From: Plectosphaerella cucumerina
Lineage: Eukaryota > Ascomycota > Sordariomycetes > Glomerellales > Plectosphaerellaceae
Assembly (NCBI GenBank): GCA_020746995.1
Contig: JAGPXD010000005.1
Location: forward strand, 372,001 to 436,000
Direction: 5' to 3'
Length of the DNA stretch: 64,000 nucleotides
This document shows positions 10,215 through 22,188 of the stretch, piece after piece (position 1 is the stretch's first letter; every line of letters starts with the position of its first letter). The notes under the pieces were generated by a model. That model ran no database searches and was not told the origin of the DNA. It was given only the letters and a program-made list of their open reading frames with translations. The translations under genes and the position numbers were made by a program.

Positions 10215-11498
10215 TCACTCCGGCTTCCTCGCGTAAACGACCTGGGAAGGGAAGTACGCATGCTTAGACTTGTCCCTCAGCTCGCTCCTCAGCCGGGCGT
10301 TGTAGACGGCTATCTCCTCGCGGCTCCAGCCCTGCAAGTCGGCCACGAAGAGAACGGCACCCTCGGCGTCCTGCTCGAAGGCGAGACGCATGTACTCGCC
10401 CATCTCTGCGAACTTAGGATCCTTCGCCCACCCGCCAATCGGGCACTTGTAGTTCTTCACGACAATGTCGACGAAGCCAGCCTCCTCCATGGCTCGGCTG
10501 ATGATGCCATTCTCAATGAGCGTGAAGGGGCGCCCGATCTTTTCGCCGCCGCTGCTGAAGAGCTTTCCCCACTGCGCGGTAGCCGACGTGTCTGACACGG
10601 TGCCGTCGTCGCTCGTGATGTTGGGCGAGCCTTCGTGGCTTTCGACATAGCCGCCGGGCTTGATGGAGCGGTAGGCGTCTTTCATCAGGGCCGTCCAGTC
10701 TGCGACGCTGCCAACCAGCCAGCGGAGGTGGACGTAGTCGAGCGATCCCTCTTCGAAGGTCCATGACTGCGTGCAGTCGTCAATTTGGCTGGCGTTCGTC
10801 AGATAAACACCTCAGGGGATGGTTATTCGGCATGCTTACAACTGGAGATTTGGCGGCACCCAGCTAGGTTGGATCGGCGAGATATCCGTGCCGACCACCT
10901 TGGTGTTAGGGTACTCGTCGGCAAAGTCCCTTGTAGAATGATCAGCGACCTGTACTAAGAGCATTACCCGGCCAGCGCTCGTGAGAACTTACATTGCCCA
11001 GATGCCAGTTCCGGTGCCGATGTCGACGGCATTCTGTTGGAAAGTCAGTCTTTGCTTTGCCAAACATGAAACGCCATGACTGACCTGAATAGTGTTCTTG
11101 TCCAGAGGCGCGAGATGGAGCTTGCCGTCCAGCATCATCGTCAAGACGTGATGCGCAATGTCGAGGGCCTCGTTGGCAGTCTCGTCATTTGACATCCAGT
11201 AATTGGCGTTTCCCTGGTCGGAATGGAACGTTCTGCCGTGGAGCGTCCTGTACTGCAGAATGCTCGACGCCAGCGAGGTGGAAGCTGTCTGGACTGTTCC
11301 GACGGCCGAGTCGCCATCGTCAATGACCTGTTCCTGGTCGTCGGCCTCAATTTGCGATTCTCCTGGCAAGATCCCCGCGGCAGGATCGGCCGACGCCGCG
11401 GGGGAAGAGCCCTGCTTTCCAGGCGACCTTGTCTTGGGCGACTCGGGCTTCGGCGAGCCGCCGTCCTTGCTGGTGACAGGTTCTTGGCGATCGGTCAT
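10215..11498 (-). CDS. LaeA-like SAM-dependent methyltransferase
   Basis: Four exons: 11498-11085, 11033-10993, 10929-10840 and 10788-10215; introns of 51, 63 and 51 nt. The joined protein is 372 aa. The ~75-residue N-terminus is Pro/Ser/Lys-rich and disordered. The methyltransferase domain follows: YRTLHGRTFHSD, then SAM motif I VDIGTGTGIWA, built across exons 1-3, then the acidic motif II (VVGTDISPIQPSWVPPN), DDCTQSW, YVHLRWLVG and GGYVE. This order is that of the fungal LaeA-like/TAM-domain class. LaeA itself is a nuclear regulator of secondary metabolism, but these genomes hold many LaeA-like paralogues of unknown substrate, so a regulatory role is not claimed. The very short second exon (41 nt) is worth transcript confirmation. 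Confidence 0.86.
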
Positions 11499-14400
11499 GC
11501 TGCGTGTGGAGGGGACGAAGAAGATGAAAAGGGCGGCGGGAAAAGCAAGGTGATGTGCGCAAACGGGCGGCAGTTAAATGCGACGTCGGGGTATCAGCCC
11601 ACGTAGCCTTCGCTCATCCTGCAGTTGGTACGTGGGCTCCCACTGTCCAACGGTGCTGAATCCTCTTGGCTGCAGGCAAACCATGGTACGAATGGAGTAG
11701 ACCCTTGGGCCTTGACCAGTGAGGATGCGGTGCCGAGGTGAGGCATGGGGTCTGGGACGGGGTAGGTAGCATTGATGGTCTCGGCTGTTGGTTGTTGGCA
11801 GCTGGGCGGCTGGGATCTGCTCCCCGCCAACTTTTGGACTGGTTGTCGGGGCGATCATCCTCCACCCTTGTTGCTGCAGATTCATTATCCTGAGCGCTAC
11901 AATAACCATGGCTTAGGTAGAGCAATCCGTCGCTGAGGAGGCGGACCCTCACAAGCTTCAAGTTGAACCCCGAGGTGGACCTAGGCAAACACCAGACGCC
12001 CCCTTTTTCTGTAGAAGCGTCGACAGATGCACTTTCTGAATTCTTGTGTAGTCATCTCATCCAGGCTCTAGCTCATCCCTTTCATAAAGCAGAAGCCCAA
12101 GCCTCAACACAGTCGACTTGAGCATGGAGGACATCAGGGAGCTGAAAAGGTTACCAGAAACATATGTGATTCGATTGACAAATGAGCTCGTCCCTTTCGA
12201 CACACCACCAACCACCATCATAGACTTCCTAGAAATAGACCCTCATCTCTGGTCTGCAGCTCTTTCCCTCGGCAACTGCTGCCATGAATGTTCCACACGC
12301 AACCCCTGTTCCACACCAACACCACCTTTCCGGAACGCCTCCTCCTGCGGACACCAGCTCCCTTCTCCCCATATGCCCTCCATCTTTCGAACTCTTCAGT
12401 TTGGTCACCCTGTGCCACCATCCGCACCAAGTGCAGGTGGCGACCTTACAGGCATCGACGTCGCCGGTTCGGTCTCCGGGACGGTGTGCCTACCCGTCCC
12501 AGGGGTGCTCGCATCTGGCGTGACACCGCCGCGAGGGGACCTGCCCTTCTGGACATGATCGTTGAACGCCGGCTCGGGGACTGAAGTCCACCATGGGTAT
12601 CATAGTTCCTCGGCCAAGAGCCGCCGACTAACCCGAAGCCCGGCGCGCGACCATTAGAGCAAGCCCCTGTAAACTGGTATCGAGACCCGAAACTCGATGG
12701 AAACACATAATGACCTGCCTCCTTCAGCCGGACTCGACTCGGATGATGGATGAGCAGCACCGCTCTAAACGGCACGCATTTCCACCCCGGACGAGACTCG
12801 GGTGTAGGGGGCAGTGTCAGTGTCGGCATCCTGAACTGTCCACGTGCAACGTAGAAAAGATGTCGACTTGCGCCTCAATATCCCACGTAGATATCGATAG
12901 CGAACTAGGATATCAAACACGGGGTAATGATGGCATATTGGCAGCCGGGAAACCGGCCGCCAGGAATTTGGCCCAGCCTGCAACTGCCACCGGCTCTGAA
13001 CCGGTGGTCAACTAGCAGGACGGGCTTAAGCTTGCAGACGTCCCCAGGACGGCCGTCACGGGCTCTGAACAGGCGAGCGACCGGCCTAGGGGCGTCAACA
13101 AAAGAGAAGGTAGATGTTGTCCGTAGAATAGAAGCGTTTAGAAAAGTGGTGTTGGGTGTAAAGAAGTTGGCGTGAAAGATGTCGGTGCAGCCGTTGCCCG
13201 CGTCCAGTAGCTGCTGCGAGATGGAGTCCCTTAACAGGGATAGGTCGATATCTCAGAAGCAAATGAGATGTATGGTGAGTATGTAGGGGACCGTCACGTA
13301 GGAACCCAATGCCCCCGGCAGAGGGTTGCCACTTCCAAGGCCTGTACGACTCGAGACATGGAAGCACCTCTGCCGGGTAGCGAAACACGTGTCTCTGGCG
13401 TTTTTTTCTTGTGTTTTTTTTTTTCTTCTTGCTACGAGCAAGGCTTGTTTGCGTACTGTAGACGTATTTGTCGTGTAATATAATAACATGAGAGATATAT
13501 GTAGGAATGTGAAGAAACTTCGTTGGTCAGAAGATTTCGGTGATAGGAACACGGGGTTTCCAGAGCTTGGTGAGGAGTCAAGCAGCTGGCATCTGGGCAG
13601 TGGGTGGGAGCTTCAGACCTCCTCGATCCGATCCCCCGGCCGCGTGATGGTAGGCCATGGCCCTTGGGTGGGCGAAGGACCGCCTCGCTTCCGTCGAGGG
13701 TGGTGCTTGTCGGCGAGGGCCATGGCAACACGGCAGGGGGGAGGAGGTGTTGGCGTGAGAGAGCCGGGCTCCCGGTGATGGTTGAAGCCCAGATGGGAAG
13801 GCAAAGAGTTGCAAGTCGGATGAGGAAGAAAGAAGAAAAGAGCAAAGGAGGTCGGGGATGGCAGTCCTTTTCTAGGCCTCGGTGGGACGAATTCATTTTG
13901 CTTCGTGTCATGGGGAATTTGTGGGAGCCTTGCGGGCGTCTGCTTGAGGTTTGCCACCACCGCCATGATGGTCAAGATATGGCCCATTTTGAATCATGAG
14001 AGACGTGAAGATGCGCCATTGGCCTCCACATGAGGGAAGCTTCGTCCAAGTTGGCGCGGGAGTCCAGCCACTTGAGGTGGCTGCTTGACTGGTCAAATCT
14101 CCGGGTTGTTGCACTCCTTCCATGCAATGTGTCGCGTAAACACAGGTAAAGATGTAGTCAAGAGTTGTACATCTTTTTTCGATGTGACTTACGCACGCTG
14201 AACACGCAAACATGCTGTCTCGATAATGCGGTTGATGTTGAGGACAGTTTTCCAGTCTGCAAAAGCCTGTTGTATCATCGGTGTTTGTGCAAAGCCACAG
14301 CACGCCTCCATACGCCATCAGATCAGCAATCCGAGTTTCCTAGCCAAATATTCACACGTATCGGGAAGTTTGGAACGCCTGCCGACGCCTCCAAGCCACT

Positions 14401-15012
14401 TCTTCCGCCATATCCGTCACCGACTCCCAATTCATCTCAACCAAGATGGGCAAGGTGGGAAAGGTTTGTAAGCGGCTGTTATTTGCAACGGCTCGTGTGT
14501 GTGCCACGGGCAGGACAGAAACGGGGTTCTTGTCTGGACTGTCTGGTGTCTGGACTGTCTGGTGTCTGGACTGTCCAGAAAGACATGCGTGGCAGGATTC
14601 TAGAAGGGAGCGAGGTTTCAGGCGGTCTGGGCCACCATTCTGCCCACGCCACATTCCCCAAAACACCATGACATCTGGCTGAGCATGGAGCCTGGCCAGC
14701 CACTGGATCGCGAGTGCCTCAAAGTACTTGCCGACGGATGTTTGGAAGATTGATCCATCATGGTCTCGCCAAATTCAAGCACAGCGCCCGGTTGCCATCA
14801 CTTATTGTGAATAGCGGCATCACACCAACGGAGGCCCAAGACGCCTCGTAGCCAGGTGTATGGCAGCCCGCCACATCCTCGTATTGAGACGCGGGGCAAA
14901 ACAATGCATTGGTGGAGAGTAGGATCATGGTACTCATGCTAGGATCATCATGAACGCCAACTTCTCCATCAAGGTTCTCCTCCTCCCCGTGTCCTTCCTC
15001 CCTCAAGCCCGC
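11499..15012. other. 3.5 kb region without a recognisable gene
   Basis: Longest gene-free stretch of the window. Open frames here are short, Pro/Ser/Cys-rich and unlike any family I recognise; the longest from an ATG (12121-12558) has no domain. There is a run of T residues at about 13400-13430 and a 16-bp tandem repeat at 14531. The sequence is not obviously AT-rich or transposon-like. It may hold noncoding RNA or promoter DNA of the flanking genes, but nothing positive is seen. Confidence 0.5.
14531..14576. repeat. 16-bp tandem repeat, 2.9 copies
   Basis: Unit TGTCTGGACTGTCTGG occurs at 14531-14546 and 14547-14562, and a partial third copy with one change ends at 14576. Copies are otherwise identical. 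It lies in the gene-free region; a length polymorphism between strains would be expected. Confidence 0.85.
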
Positions 15013-15972
15013 TCAAGGCAGGCAGCTGACGAGGCTGGCCAGCCTGGCGAAGACGGGCGCCTGCTTCTCAGCAGGGGCGGTGGTCTTGTCAGTGGCGTCG
15101 CCGACGCTGATTGTCGCATAGCAGCCATCAGTGCGGAGGATGACATTGGCCTCACGTGGCAGCCTGTTGTCGCCGCAGCTGGCAGCATCCGGGGAGGAGA
15201 AGAGGCCCGGGTTGATGCGGGTGAGAATCCACTTGAAGTCATCGGCGGTGCGGCAGCGGTCATCGACGGACTGGAAGTTGACGTTGAGGAAGACGTCCTC
15301 GGGGAGGTAGGGCTTGCCTCCCTTGACGACGGCGGCGACGAGGCGGGTGGCGAGCTCGGCGTAGACGGTGCTGCGGGCGGGGACAGGGACGGTGTTCCAG
15401 GCGAGGGTGCCGCCGGAGGCGCCGGAGAAGGCGATGGCGGGGATCTTGCGGTCCTTGGCGGCGAAGGCGGCGGCGCCGACGGTGCCGGAGAAGGGGACCT
15501 GGACCCAGACGTTTGTGCCGACGTTGGGGCCGGAGACGGCGAGCTCGGGGCCCTGGGGCCAGGACTGGCGGGAGAAGTCGTCGATGCCGTAGCGGATGGC
15601 GGTCACGGGGAAGGAGTTGACCCAGTGCAGGTCGGGGGAGGTCGCGTTGACGCCGAGGGGGCCGCTGTTGGGGGGGCACGAGTTGTACTGGCATGCCTCG
15701 GTGCGGGGCTTGGGTTCCTCGTCGCTAGAGCCTAGGAACAGTTAGAGGGGTTACGCACGCTATGGAGTGAGAGAAGGAGTCTTACTGCTTCCCGACTTGT
15801 TCTCGGCGGGGGCGGACAGGATGACCTCGTGACCAGCAGCCTTGAGAGCAGCGTTGGTGGAGCGAACGTACAGCTCAGCCCAGCCATCATCGTTGCCGTG
15901 GATGATGCGCACGCCCTGGACGGCGGCGACGAGGTGTGCCAGAGCGGCGAGGGTGGTGCAGCCTGCGCGCAT
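15013..15972 (-). CDS. Secreted SurE-like phosphatase / 5'-nucleotidase
   Basis: Exons 15972-15786 and 15731-15013 with a 54-nt intron (GTAAGA...TAG) give 301 aa. The start at 15972 is chosen because MRAGCTTLAALAHLVAAVQG is a signal peptide placed directly before the SurE metal site GNDDGW; the frame runs further upstream but without a better start. Other SurE-family segments are GHEVILSAP, SGPNVGTNVW and AFSGASGG. SurE enzymes are divalent-metal phosphatases acting on nucleoside monophosphates or phosphate esters. In filamentous fungi secreted members are annotated as acid phosphatases. Four or more Cys in the mature region suggest disulphides. Probable role: phosphate release outside the cell (inference). 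Confidence 0.85.
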
Positions 15973-17081
15973 GGTTGTGGTTGACGGACGACTCGGACGA
16001 AAGAGGGAGGAAGCACGGGCAAGGATGACGACGATCGAAGCTCTGGCGGGGAGGACTTGGAACTTGGCAGCGGAGGAATCACGGGGGAGGCGGGAGCTTA
16101 AGAACACCACCACCACATCACCCCTGGATCGTCAGCTGTACCTCGAACCGCATTGGGTACCGACTCCCATCCTCGAGGTTACCTTTAATCTGCGCATCAG
16201 GCGCGAGGAGGGAACCCAGACACCTGAGAGGACCGCACGTGCAACCGCCATCTGCCATTACCTCCTCTCACAACCCCAGCCTTTGATCGGCACTCGTCCA
16301 CAGGTCTCTCAGGCTGGCCAATAGGGAACCAGAAACAGGCATCACCCTCCTTTCTCGGATGCGACCCGGGCGGCCCCAGTTCGCCGGGGTCTTCGCTGCA
16401 AGCTTCGAGGCGCCCGTCTCGAATGAGGGAGAGCACGTGGATGGACGGGCTGGCTTTTGGTGCTCTTTCAGGATGTCATGTCCGCTGTGGCTGCGGGGAG
16501 TGTAACGACACACGGGAGCTAAGCGGTGCCGAATGGTCCGCTGCAGGTCCGTGATGCAGAGAACAGGTCATGTCATCTGGACTTGAAGCATGTGAGAGTG
16601 AGGGGCTGGTACCTATGCAGCTTGTTGTTCCAAGCGATGTTGTGCTTCGTTGCGAGAAAGGGCACATGCCTGATCTTGTCCGACGGAAGCCGGCTGAATG
16701 TTCGGCGCGTCGTGCCGGAGATGTCGCGTCTTGCTGCCATGGGGATGCATCGAGGGTCAGGGGACGGGGACCAAGGCGGGCGATGTCCTTTTTCGTCTCG
16801 CGCGAGCGCAGAAGTCATAGAAACATTCGATGATGCGCCATCAATTCGAGAAAGAGACAACACAAGAAAGCAAGCGATATCAGAATGGACCAGGTCGAGC
16901 AAGTTGAAGCAATAGATCTCTCGACACAGCGCCAGAGACCCAAAGCCTCAGCGGAGACAGCTTGGGATGACGTAAGCGGGGCAGCTCCCGTCCCTCCTGA
17001 ATGGCGTCAACCCGCGAAACAGCTTCCCAGTCGAAGACAACCATCACACTCCAACCACTCCAACACCACACACCCTTCACA
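15973..17081. other. Intergenic region between divergent phosphatase genes
   Basis: 1.1 kb between the SurE-like gene (minus) and the MDP-1-like gene (plus). Open frames are short and overlapping on both strands, with no recognised domain. Likely promoter and leader DNA for both genes. Confidence 0.45.
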
Positions 17082-17756
17082 ATGCCGAAGAAACTCTCGA
17101 AACACCCCCTCGGCAGCACCACGACGCTCGCCTCCTCCTCCTCCGCCGGCCCCTCTCTCCCCGCCATCCTCTCCGACGGCCTGCCCCTCCCCGCCCTCAT
17201 CGTCTTCGACCTCGACTACACCCTCTGGCCCTTCTGGATCGACACCCACGTCACCGCCCCCCTCAAACCTCACTCCTCCCACCTCTCCGCCACCGACCGC
17301 CTCGGCGACTCCTACACCTTCTACCCCGACGTCCCCTCCATCCTCGCCGGCCTACCCCGAGCAGGCGTCCGCCTCGCCGTCGCAAGCCGCACCCACGCCC
17401 CCGAACTTGCCCGCGACCTGCTGCGCATGCTCCATGTTCCCCCTCTACCTGAGGACGAGGGTGCTTCTTCAAAGAAGAAAGACAAGCCTCGCAAGGCGGC
17501 TGATTTCTTCGACGGCGGGCTGGAGATGTATCCGAGTTCGAAGATTCGACACTTCGAAGCTATTGGGCGCAGGACAGGCGTGCCGTTTACAGAGATGCTC
17601 TTCTTCGATGACGAGAGTAGGAATAGGGATACAGAGGGGCTGGGCGTGACGATGCACCTGGTGCGGGACGGGACGTCGTGGCCGGTCATTGAGAAGGGGA
17701 TTCGGGAGTGGCGGCGGCGGCGGGGGCACGGCGAGCAAGACACGGGAGACGAGTGA
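17082..17756 (+). CDS. Magnesium-dependent phosphatase-1 (MDP-1)-like HAD phosphatase
   Basis: Single exon, 224 aa. Start at 17082 (MPKKLSKHP) is the first ATG close to the domain; an in-frame extension begins at 17001. The HAD catalytic motif I is FDLDYTLWPFW near residue 42, with the two Asp of DxD. Motif II is ASRT, a basic KKKDKPRK loop carries the motif III region, and motif IV is FFDDE near 165. This arrangement matches eukaryotic MDP-1, a cytosolic Mg-dependent phosphatase acting on sugar phosphates or protein tyrosine phosphate in vitro. The insertion EDEGASSKKKDKPRKAA is longer than in animal homologues. Highly C-rich third positions in the first half are notable but match neighbouring genes. 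Confidence 0.88.
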   Translation: MPKKLSKHPLGSTTTLASSSSAGPSLPAILSDGLPLPALIVFDLDYTLWPFWIDTHVTAPLKPHSSHLSATDRLGDSYTFYPDVPSILAGLPRAGVRLAVASRTHAPELARDLLRMLHVPPLPEDEGASSKKKDKPRKAADFFDGGLEMYPSSKIRHFEAIGRRTGVPFTEMLFFDDESRNRDTEGLGVTMHLVRDGTSWPVIEKGIREWRRRRGHGEQDTGDE

Positions 17757-18006
17757 ATGTTGGTGGGTAAGATATGCTGAAAAGTTGGAACCGTATTCTG
17801 GTTTATGGATACCCAAAGTGGGAGATGTGCTAGACGAGCGAATGGCCCGGCCCCAGTGCCCTGATTCTTCCACCTCTGCCGTGCATGTACCTGCTCGGCC
17901 CCCCATCCTCTGGTATCTAGTCGTATGCCGTGTTGTGCTGCGTGTGTGGTATCTACTCGGCGCGTGTGATAACGCGCATGCTCGCCCGAACTCTAGGATG
18001 CCGCCC

Positions 18007-19466
18007 TTAGGCGGTTGTGGCGGTGGCGCTACCGTTGGCGGCCGCCACGGCCTCCTTCTTCTCATCGACGGCCGTTGTCTCAGGGGCCGCGGCAGCCGGG
18101 GCCGGAGCGCTGTCAGCGACGGACAGGTTCTGGACACCCTCGGTCACAGCATCCGTAGGGGCGGCCGCCGGGGCAGGCCATGTGATGGGCACGCTGCAGA
18201 TGCGCTCGTTGCGCTTCTTGCCGTCGACGGCACCGAGACCGAAACACTCGAGACGCTTGCCGTCGGCCGAGGGCCGCCAGACGGCGGGACCCGTGGTGAA
18301 GGCCTTGTGGCCGTCGTGCCACTCGACGATGCCGTCCCAGGCGGGGTCGCGGACGGGGAGGTCGCCGAATGAGAAGTCGAGCTCGCCGCCGTAGCGCTTG
18401 GGGATGTTGCGGGGGTCGATGAAGGTCTCGAGGGTGGGCTTGACCTCTGCGTCGCTGAGGATGAAGATCTTGGAGACGGTGATGGGGTCGAACCAGCGCT
18501 TGATCCAGCCCCAGACGGTAGAGAAGAAGACGGGCGCGCCGATGATAAAGATGCCTGGGAGGGGGTCAGAGGAAGACATGTCACCAGCGCAGAGGGTCTG
18601 AGGGCTCACGGTCTAGGGTCTCAGGGTAGTGGGCGGTGGCCAGCTGGCTGGCGGACTGCATGTGGCTCTTGAGGTTCCAGAACTGGCGCAGGCTGACGCC
18701 CGAAATATCGACAATGTTGTTGCACATTGTGATGGGGGTGCCGGGGTGCTCGCGGTCCTGCAGCTGGGAGCACAGGGGGAAGGCAAAGCGGGTCAGGTTC
18801 TCGTAGAGGGCGAAGAGGCGCAGCAGGCCCTGGGGGGTCTTGCCGTCCCATTCGGCATCGCTGAAGGAGCCGTCGCGGCCCTGCTTCTCGTAGTCGGCCA
18901 CGGCCTTTGAGTCGAGCGTCTTGACCTCGAAGAGGTACAGCGGGATGCCGCGGCGGTCGCGCCGGCCGGTCCACTGCGGGTAGAGGCGGCGGGCGGCGTC
19001 GTAGGCCGGGTGCGCGATGGTCTGGTAGAGGGTGTCGATGTCGGTCGTCTTGCGCCAGGTTTCCGTGTCGGCGAACTGCACGAGGGCGTCGGCGGGGACC
19101 CAGCGGCGAGCGCGGAGGTAGCGGCTGTAGGTAGGAGAATGCGTCAGTCTTCTGCTGCGTCTGGCCTGGAGTCTTTGTGCGCCGGTGACACGCGCGCGAC
19201 GCGGGCAAGCGATCGATCGCATCGCGGGGAAAGGGAGCGAGGGGCGGGACGGCTCACAGCAGCAAGGGATCATCGTGGGACGCGGGCGGGCCGGGCGTGT
19301 ACAGGCCGCGGTCCTCGATGAGCTTCTTGAACTCGACAAAGCGCTCCTCTTGCGAGGGGCTCAGGTGTCCAATGTGGCCATGGGGGTAGTTGGCCTGGGA
19401 TGGTGCCGAGGCGGTCGACTGGACCTGCTCGAGAGGTTGCGTCGTGTCTGCTGCGTCCGTAGCCAT
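18007..19466 (-). CDS. Sec14-like CRAL-TRIO phosphatidylinositol transfer protein
   Basis: Three exons: 19466-19258, 19124-18610 and 18554-18007. The introns are 133 and 55 nt, and the joined frame gives 423 aa. The N-terminal CRAL-TRIO helix region ends in DDPLLLRYLRARRW, rebuilt exactly across intron 1 and diagnostic for the Sec14 family. The lipid-binding core carries GIPLYLFEVK, NNIVDISGVSLRQFWNL and, across intron 2, FIIGAPVFFSTVWGWIKRWFDPITVSKI. The C-terminus is Ala/Pro-rich and disordered. Sec14-type proteins exchange phosphatidylinositol and phosphatidylcholine between membranes and tune PI4P synthesis at Golgi or plasma membrane. Cytosolic, peripheral membrane protein. Confidence 0.92.
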
Positions 19467-20291
19467 GGCTGCAAGAAGCCCTGGTAGCAGGGAAGGGAGG
19501 GGAGGAGAGGGGTAGTAGGTGGTTTGCGAATTAGGATTGCCGGGAAGCAAGTAGGAGGGAGAAGATTGGAAGCGAAGCAGAAAAAAAGTCGAGATCAAGT
19601 CGTGCCCGCGTCTCGCTCACCGCACTGCCAAAAGAAAGAAGGAGCAAACGGACAAGAGCGTAAGCCGGACCCCGGCCCAGTCAGCCTTCACCTGCTGCTG
19701 GGGAGAGGAGTAGTCGGTGGAGGTCATCTGCCGTCATCGGTCCAGGCCTTCCGCCCACTGTCTGTCGGTGAGGTCGGTCCTGAGTCGGGTCGGGTTGCGC
19801 GGGCGCGGGCAGGCGGGCGTGGGAACCGAACTGTCCGAAGGCGAGTCCGCCGCTGCGAGACAGTTGAGTGAGGCATCGATTTTGCCGGAAGCGCCGGCGA
19901 CGCGGATCCCTGCCCGCCCTATTAGCCCCCGGGCCGTTTGCACGCTATATCCGCTCTGTCGATCCACTAACAAGGCGCTAGCAGGGCACTAATCAAACGC
20001 CTGGCACCTGGCAGCTCGAAGTTTGGAGCCCGAGGCGACGGGAAGGAGCGTCATGGTTTTCATCGTCAAGTAGCACCTGTCTACTTGTGATGGAGGCATC
20101 ACCCTCCGTCTACCTATCTACCTAGTAGATGAGTCTGTGTTCCTCTGACCTCCTACCCTGTCATCGAGATATCTTGCTGGGCGCCAATCCAACTCTCGAC
20201 GACATCCAATCCCCCGCATACTCCCGCCTCCGCCTCTTTCAGACTTTCACAGTCCCTCCCCGTCTTGCCGAATACTCCGACATCCACCGAC
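19467..20291. other. Intergenic: promoter of Sec14-like gene and 3' flank of secreted-protein gene
   Basis: 825 bp upstream of the Sec14-like start and downstream of the 20292 stop. No domain or RNA gene recognised. A short CCTA-type repeat is seen near 20110-20126. Confidence 0.45.
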
Positions 20292-21028
20292 TCAGCAGCC
20301 AGAGTTCTCGTTGCGAACAATAACGTTCCAGTTCGTCTTGTGGAACACTTGACCAGCCGTGTAATCGGCGCCACCGACCCTAGTCTTGCACCTGTTGATG
20401 ATGTACTGCGCGCCGTCGGCGATGCTGCCGAACGACTGAAGAGTCTTGGTCGACTTGGCCTATCGGGACATCCAGTCAGCTTCCATCACCTCCATCGAGG
20501 CTGTCTACTCACGTCGTTGCACCAATAAATGGCCGCATTCCAGGAGCAGCTGACACGGCTGCATCGTCCAGGACCAGCACGAAGCCTCGGCTTGCCTCCA
20601 ACACGGCGGAGGTAGGCGATGCCCTCGACGACGCGGGCGCGGGCGGTGGTGGGCCAGCGGCCGTTGCAGAAGTACTTGGACCCGGCAAAGTTGATGCGCT
20701 TCTCGATGGGGGTAAAGCCCTCGCCGCTGAGGTCGCGCTCCGAGAGGTCTTCGGCGGAAGGGGGAAAGTCGGTGTCCCAGTTGGGATTGCGCTCCAGGAG
20801 CTGCGCGTGGACTTCTTCAACGGTACCTCGGAGGACGACCTTGTCGCCGCCGGGGATGACTTCCACCTCCCACTCGGGAATGGTCACCTCACGTCCCTTG
20901 AGAGGGTCATGATCGGGGATGAGAGAGGCAAAGGCCTGGAGTTGTCAGCAAAGCCGGGTGTGAAGCAGAATTCGATGCCGTACCTGAAGGCAAAGCACGG
21001 AGGCACTGATCAAAATAGAGATCTCCAT
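20292..21028 (-). CDS. Small secreted protein of unknown function, conserved in fungi
   Basis: Three exons: 21028-20984 (45 nt), 20935-20513 and 20459-20292; introns of 48 and 53 nt. The product is 211 aa. The first exon supplies MEISILISASVLCLQ, which with AFASLIP forms a signal peptide. The mature protein has VEVIPGGDKVVLRGTVE, a YFCNGRW segment, GPGRCSRVSCSWNAAIYWCND and, after intron 2, SFGSIADGAQYIINRC and TNWNVIVRNENSGC. Six or so Cys sit in the second half. This Cys/Trp pattern recurs in a family of secreted fungal proteins with no assigned activity; I recognise the pattern but not a function. It could act outside the cell, including as an effector candidate in a plant-associated species, but nothing here proves that. 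Confidence 0.8.
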
Positions 21029-22188
21029 GTTGATACTGGGGACGTCGGAAGATTGGTTGTAATTTGAGATATTAGCCGTTAAGCTTGTTCTTGTGATGGC
21101 GGTGAATATCAGATGAGAGGATGAGTGAGATCAGTTGACGAAGAGTAGGCGTGAGGCCTGCTTTATAGCTCCAGCTGTGATGCATGTGTAAGAGTGTTTT
21201 CGCATTCGGATCTGTAAGTATTACAGGCTGAGAGAACGCTTACTTTCAATTTCTCTCTTCGTAGAGCCTTTCTCCTAATCTCTGGCCGTCATTGCCGCCA
21301 GGATGCATGCTCGAAGCCACCACAACCGCAACTTCGCCTGCGAAGACCATCAGGGGCAGCCAAATTCTAGCGGTGTGATTTCTCTTGGCGATGATTCATC
21401 TTCTTAAAACACGGCCACAGAGCAATCCCAAGATCCCACAGGATTCTTGTGAAGCCTTCGCGGACCGCAGTTGTGGTCACACGGCCCGTCCCGTCCTGTT
21501 ACCCCAGCCCTCAGCCTGGATGCCGGGGACCTGAAGACTTCGGCGACCACTCAACTCAACTCCGGAGCCGTATGGTTTTATGCAGTTACGTAGTTCGTCA
21601 TTTAATCGGGTCGTACTTTCAGCTGAGCAGCGCAACCTGGCGATCATGCCCTCTGGGATTCCTGTGAAACCATGTCTCCGCCACGGCCGCGAGAGCGGCG
21701 AGGGCATCCGACACTGACTAGGCATCGATACGAGCCTTTCTTCCCAGAGTCCCGCTCAAGAAACACCATATTTCTTACAACATTGCGTCACTCCAAGAAG
21801 CAGGCCACCCAAGTGGCTTCTCCCCTCCGCAGGATGCCATACAAGTCAAGACCACATCATGATGAGACCTGTTTACGTTCTCATCGGCCCAAGCTTACAG
21901 GCAGGAGTCAAATACAGTTTCCAAATGCCAGGCATATCCTATTTTGTCGTTAGAAATGTCCATCTCTTGCCTAGAGAGCGAGGAACATTCCATGTTCTTC
22001 CGATCATTGGTGCTTGGCTTGGTAACCTCCTCGCCAATGACAGTCGACAGAGAATCAGCTGCGCCTCGAACCCATTTAGATTGCCGCCTGATGGAAAAGG
22101 AGGGGTAATCTGACCATCTTCCTCCTCATTCCCATCTTCTCCGTCTTCCACTGATCGTTGAACGAGGAAAAGTCCAAGTCGAGCCCCG
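21029..22188. other. Intergenic between divergent secreted-protein and NLR-like genes
   Basis: 1.16 kb. It holds the TATA element of the minus-strand gene near 21161. Frames are short and without recognised domains. Confidence 0.45.
21161..21167 (-). promoter_or_regulatory. TATA box of the small secreted protein gene
   Basis: TATAAAG on the minus strand 133-139 bp upstream of the ATG at 21028. A good match at plausible distance. Confidence 0.5.

Noticed and set aside
12121..12558. Possible small Pro/Ser/Cys-rich protein
   Set aside because: No signal peptide, domain or convincing splice partners, and overlapping frames on both strands are equally long. Not enough to call a gene.
13400..13431. 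T runs as a possible Pol III terminator for a noncoding RNA
   Set aside because: No A or B box-like promoter was found at a suitable distance on either strand.
14950..15735. 261-codon plus-strand frame rich in Gly, Ala, Asp and Val
   Set aside because: Antisense to the SurE-like gene, whose motifs and intron are clear. Composition is typical of a mirror frame.
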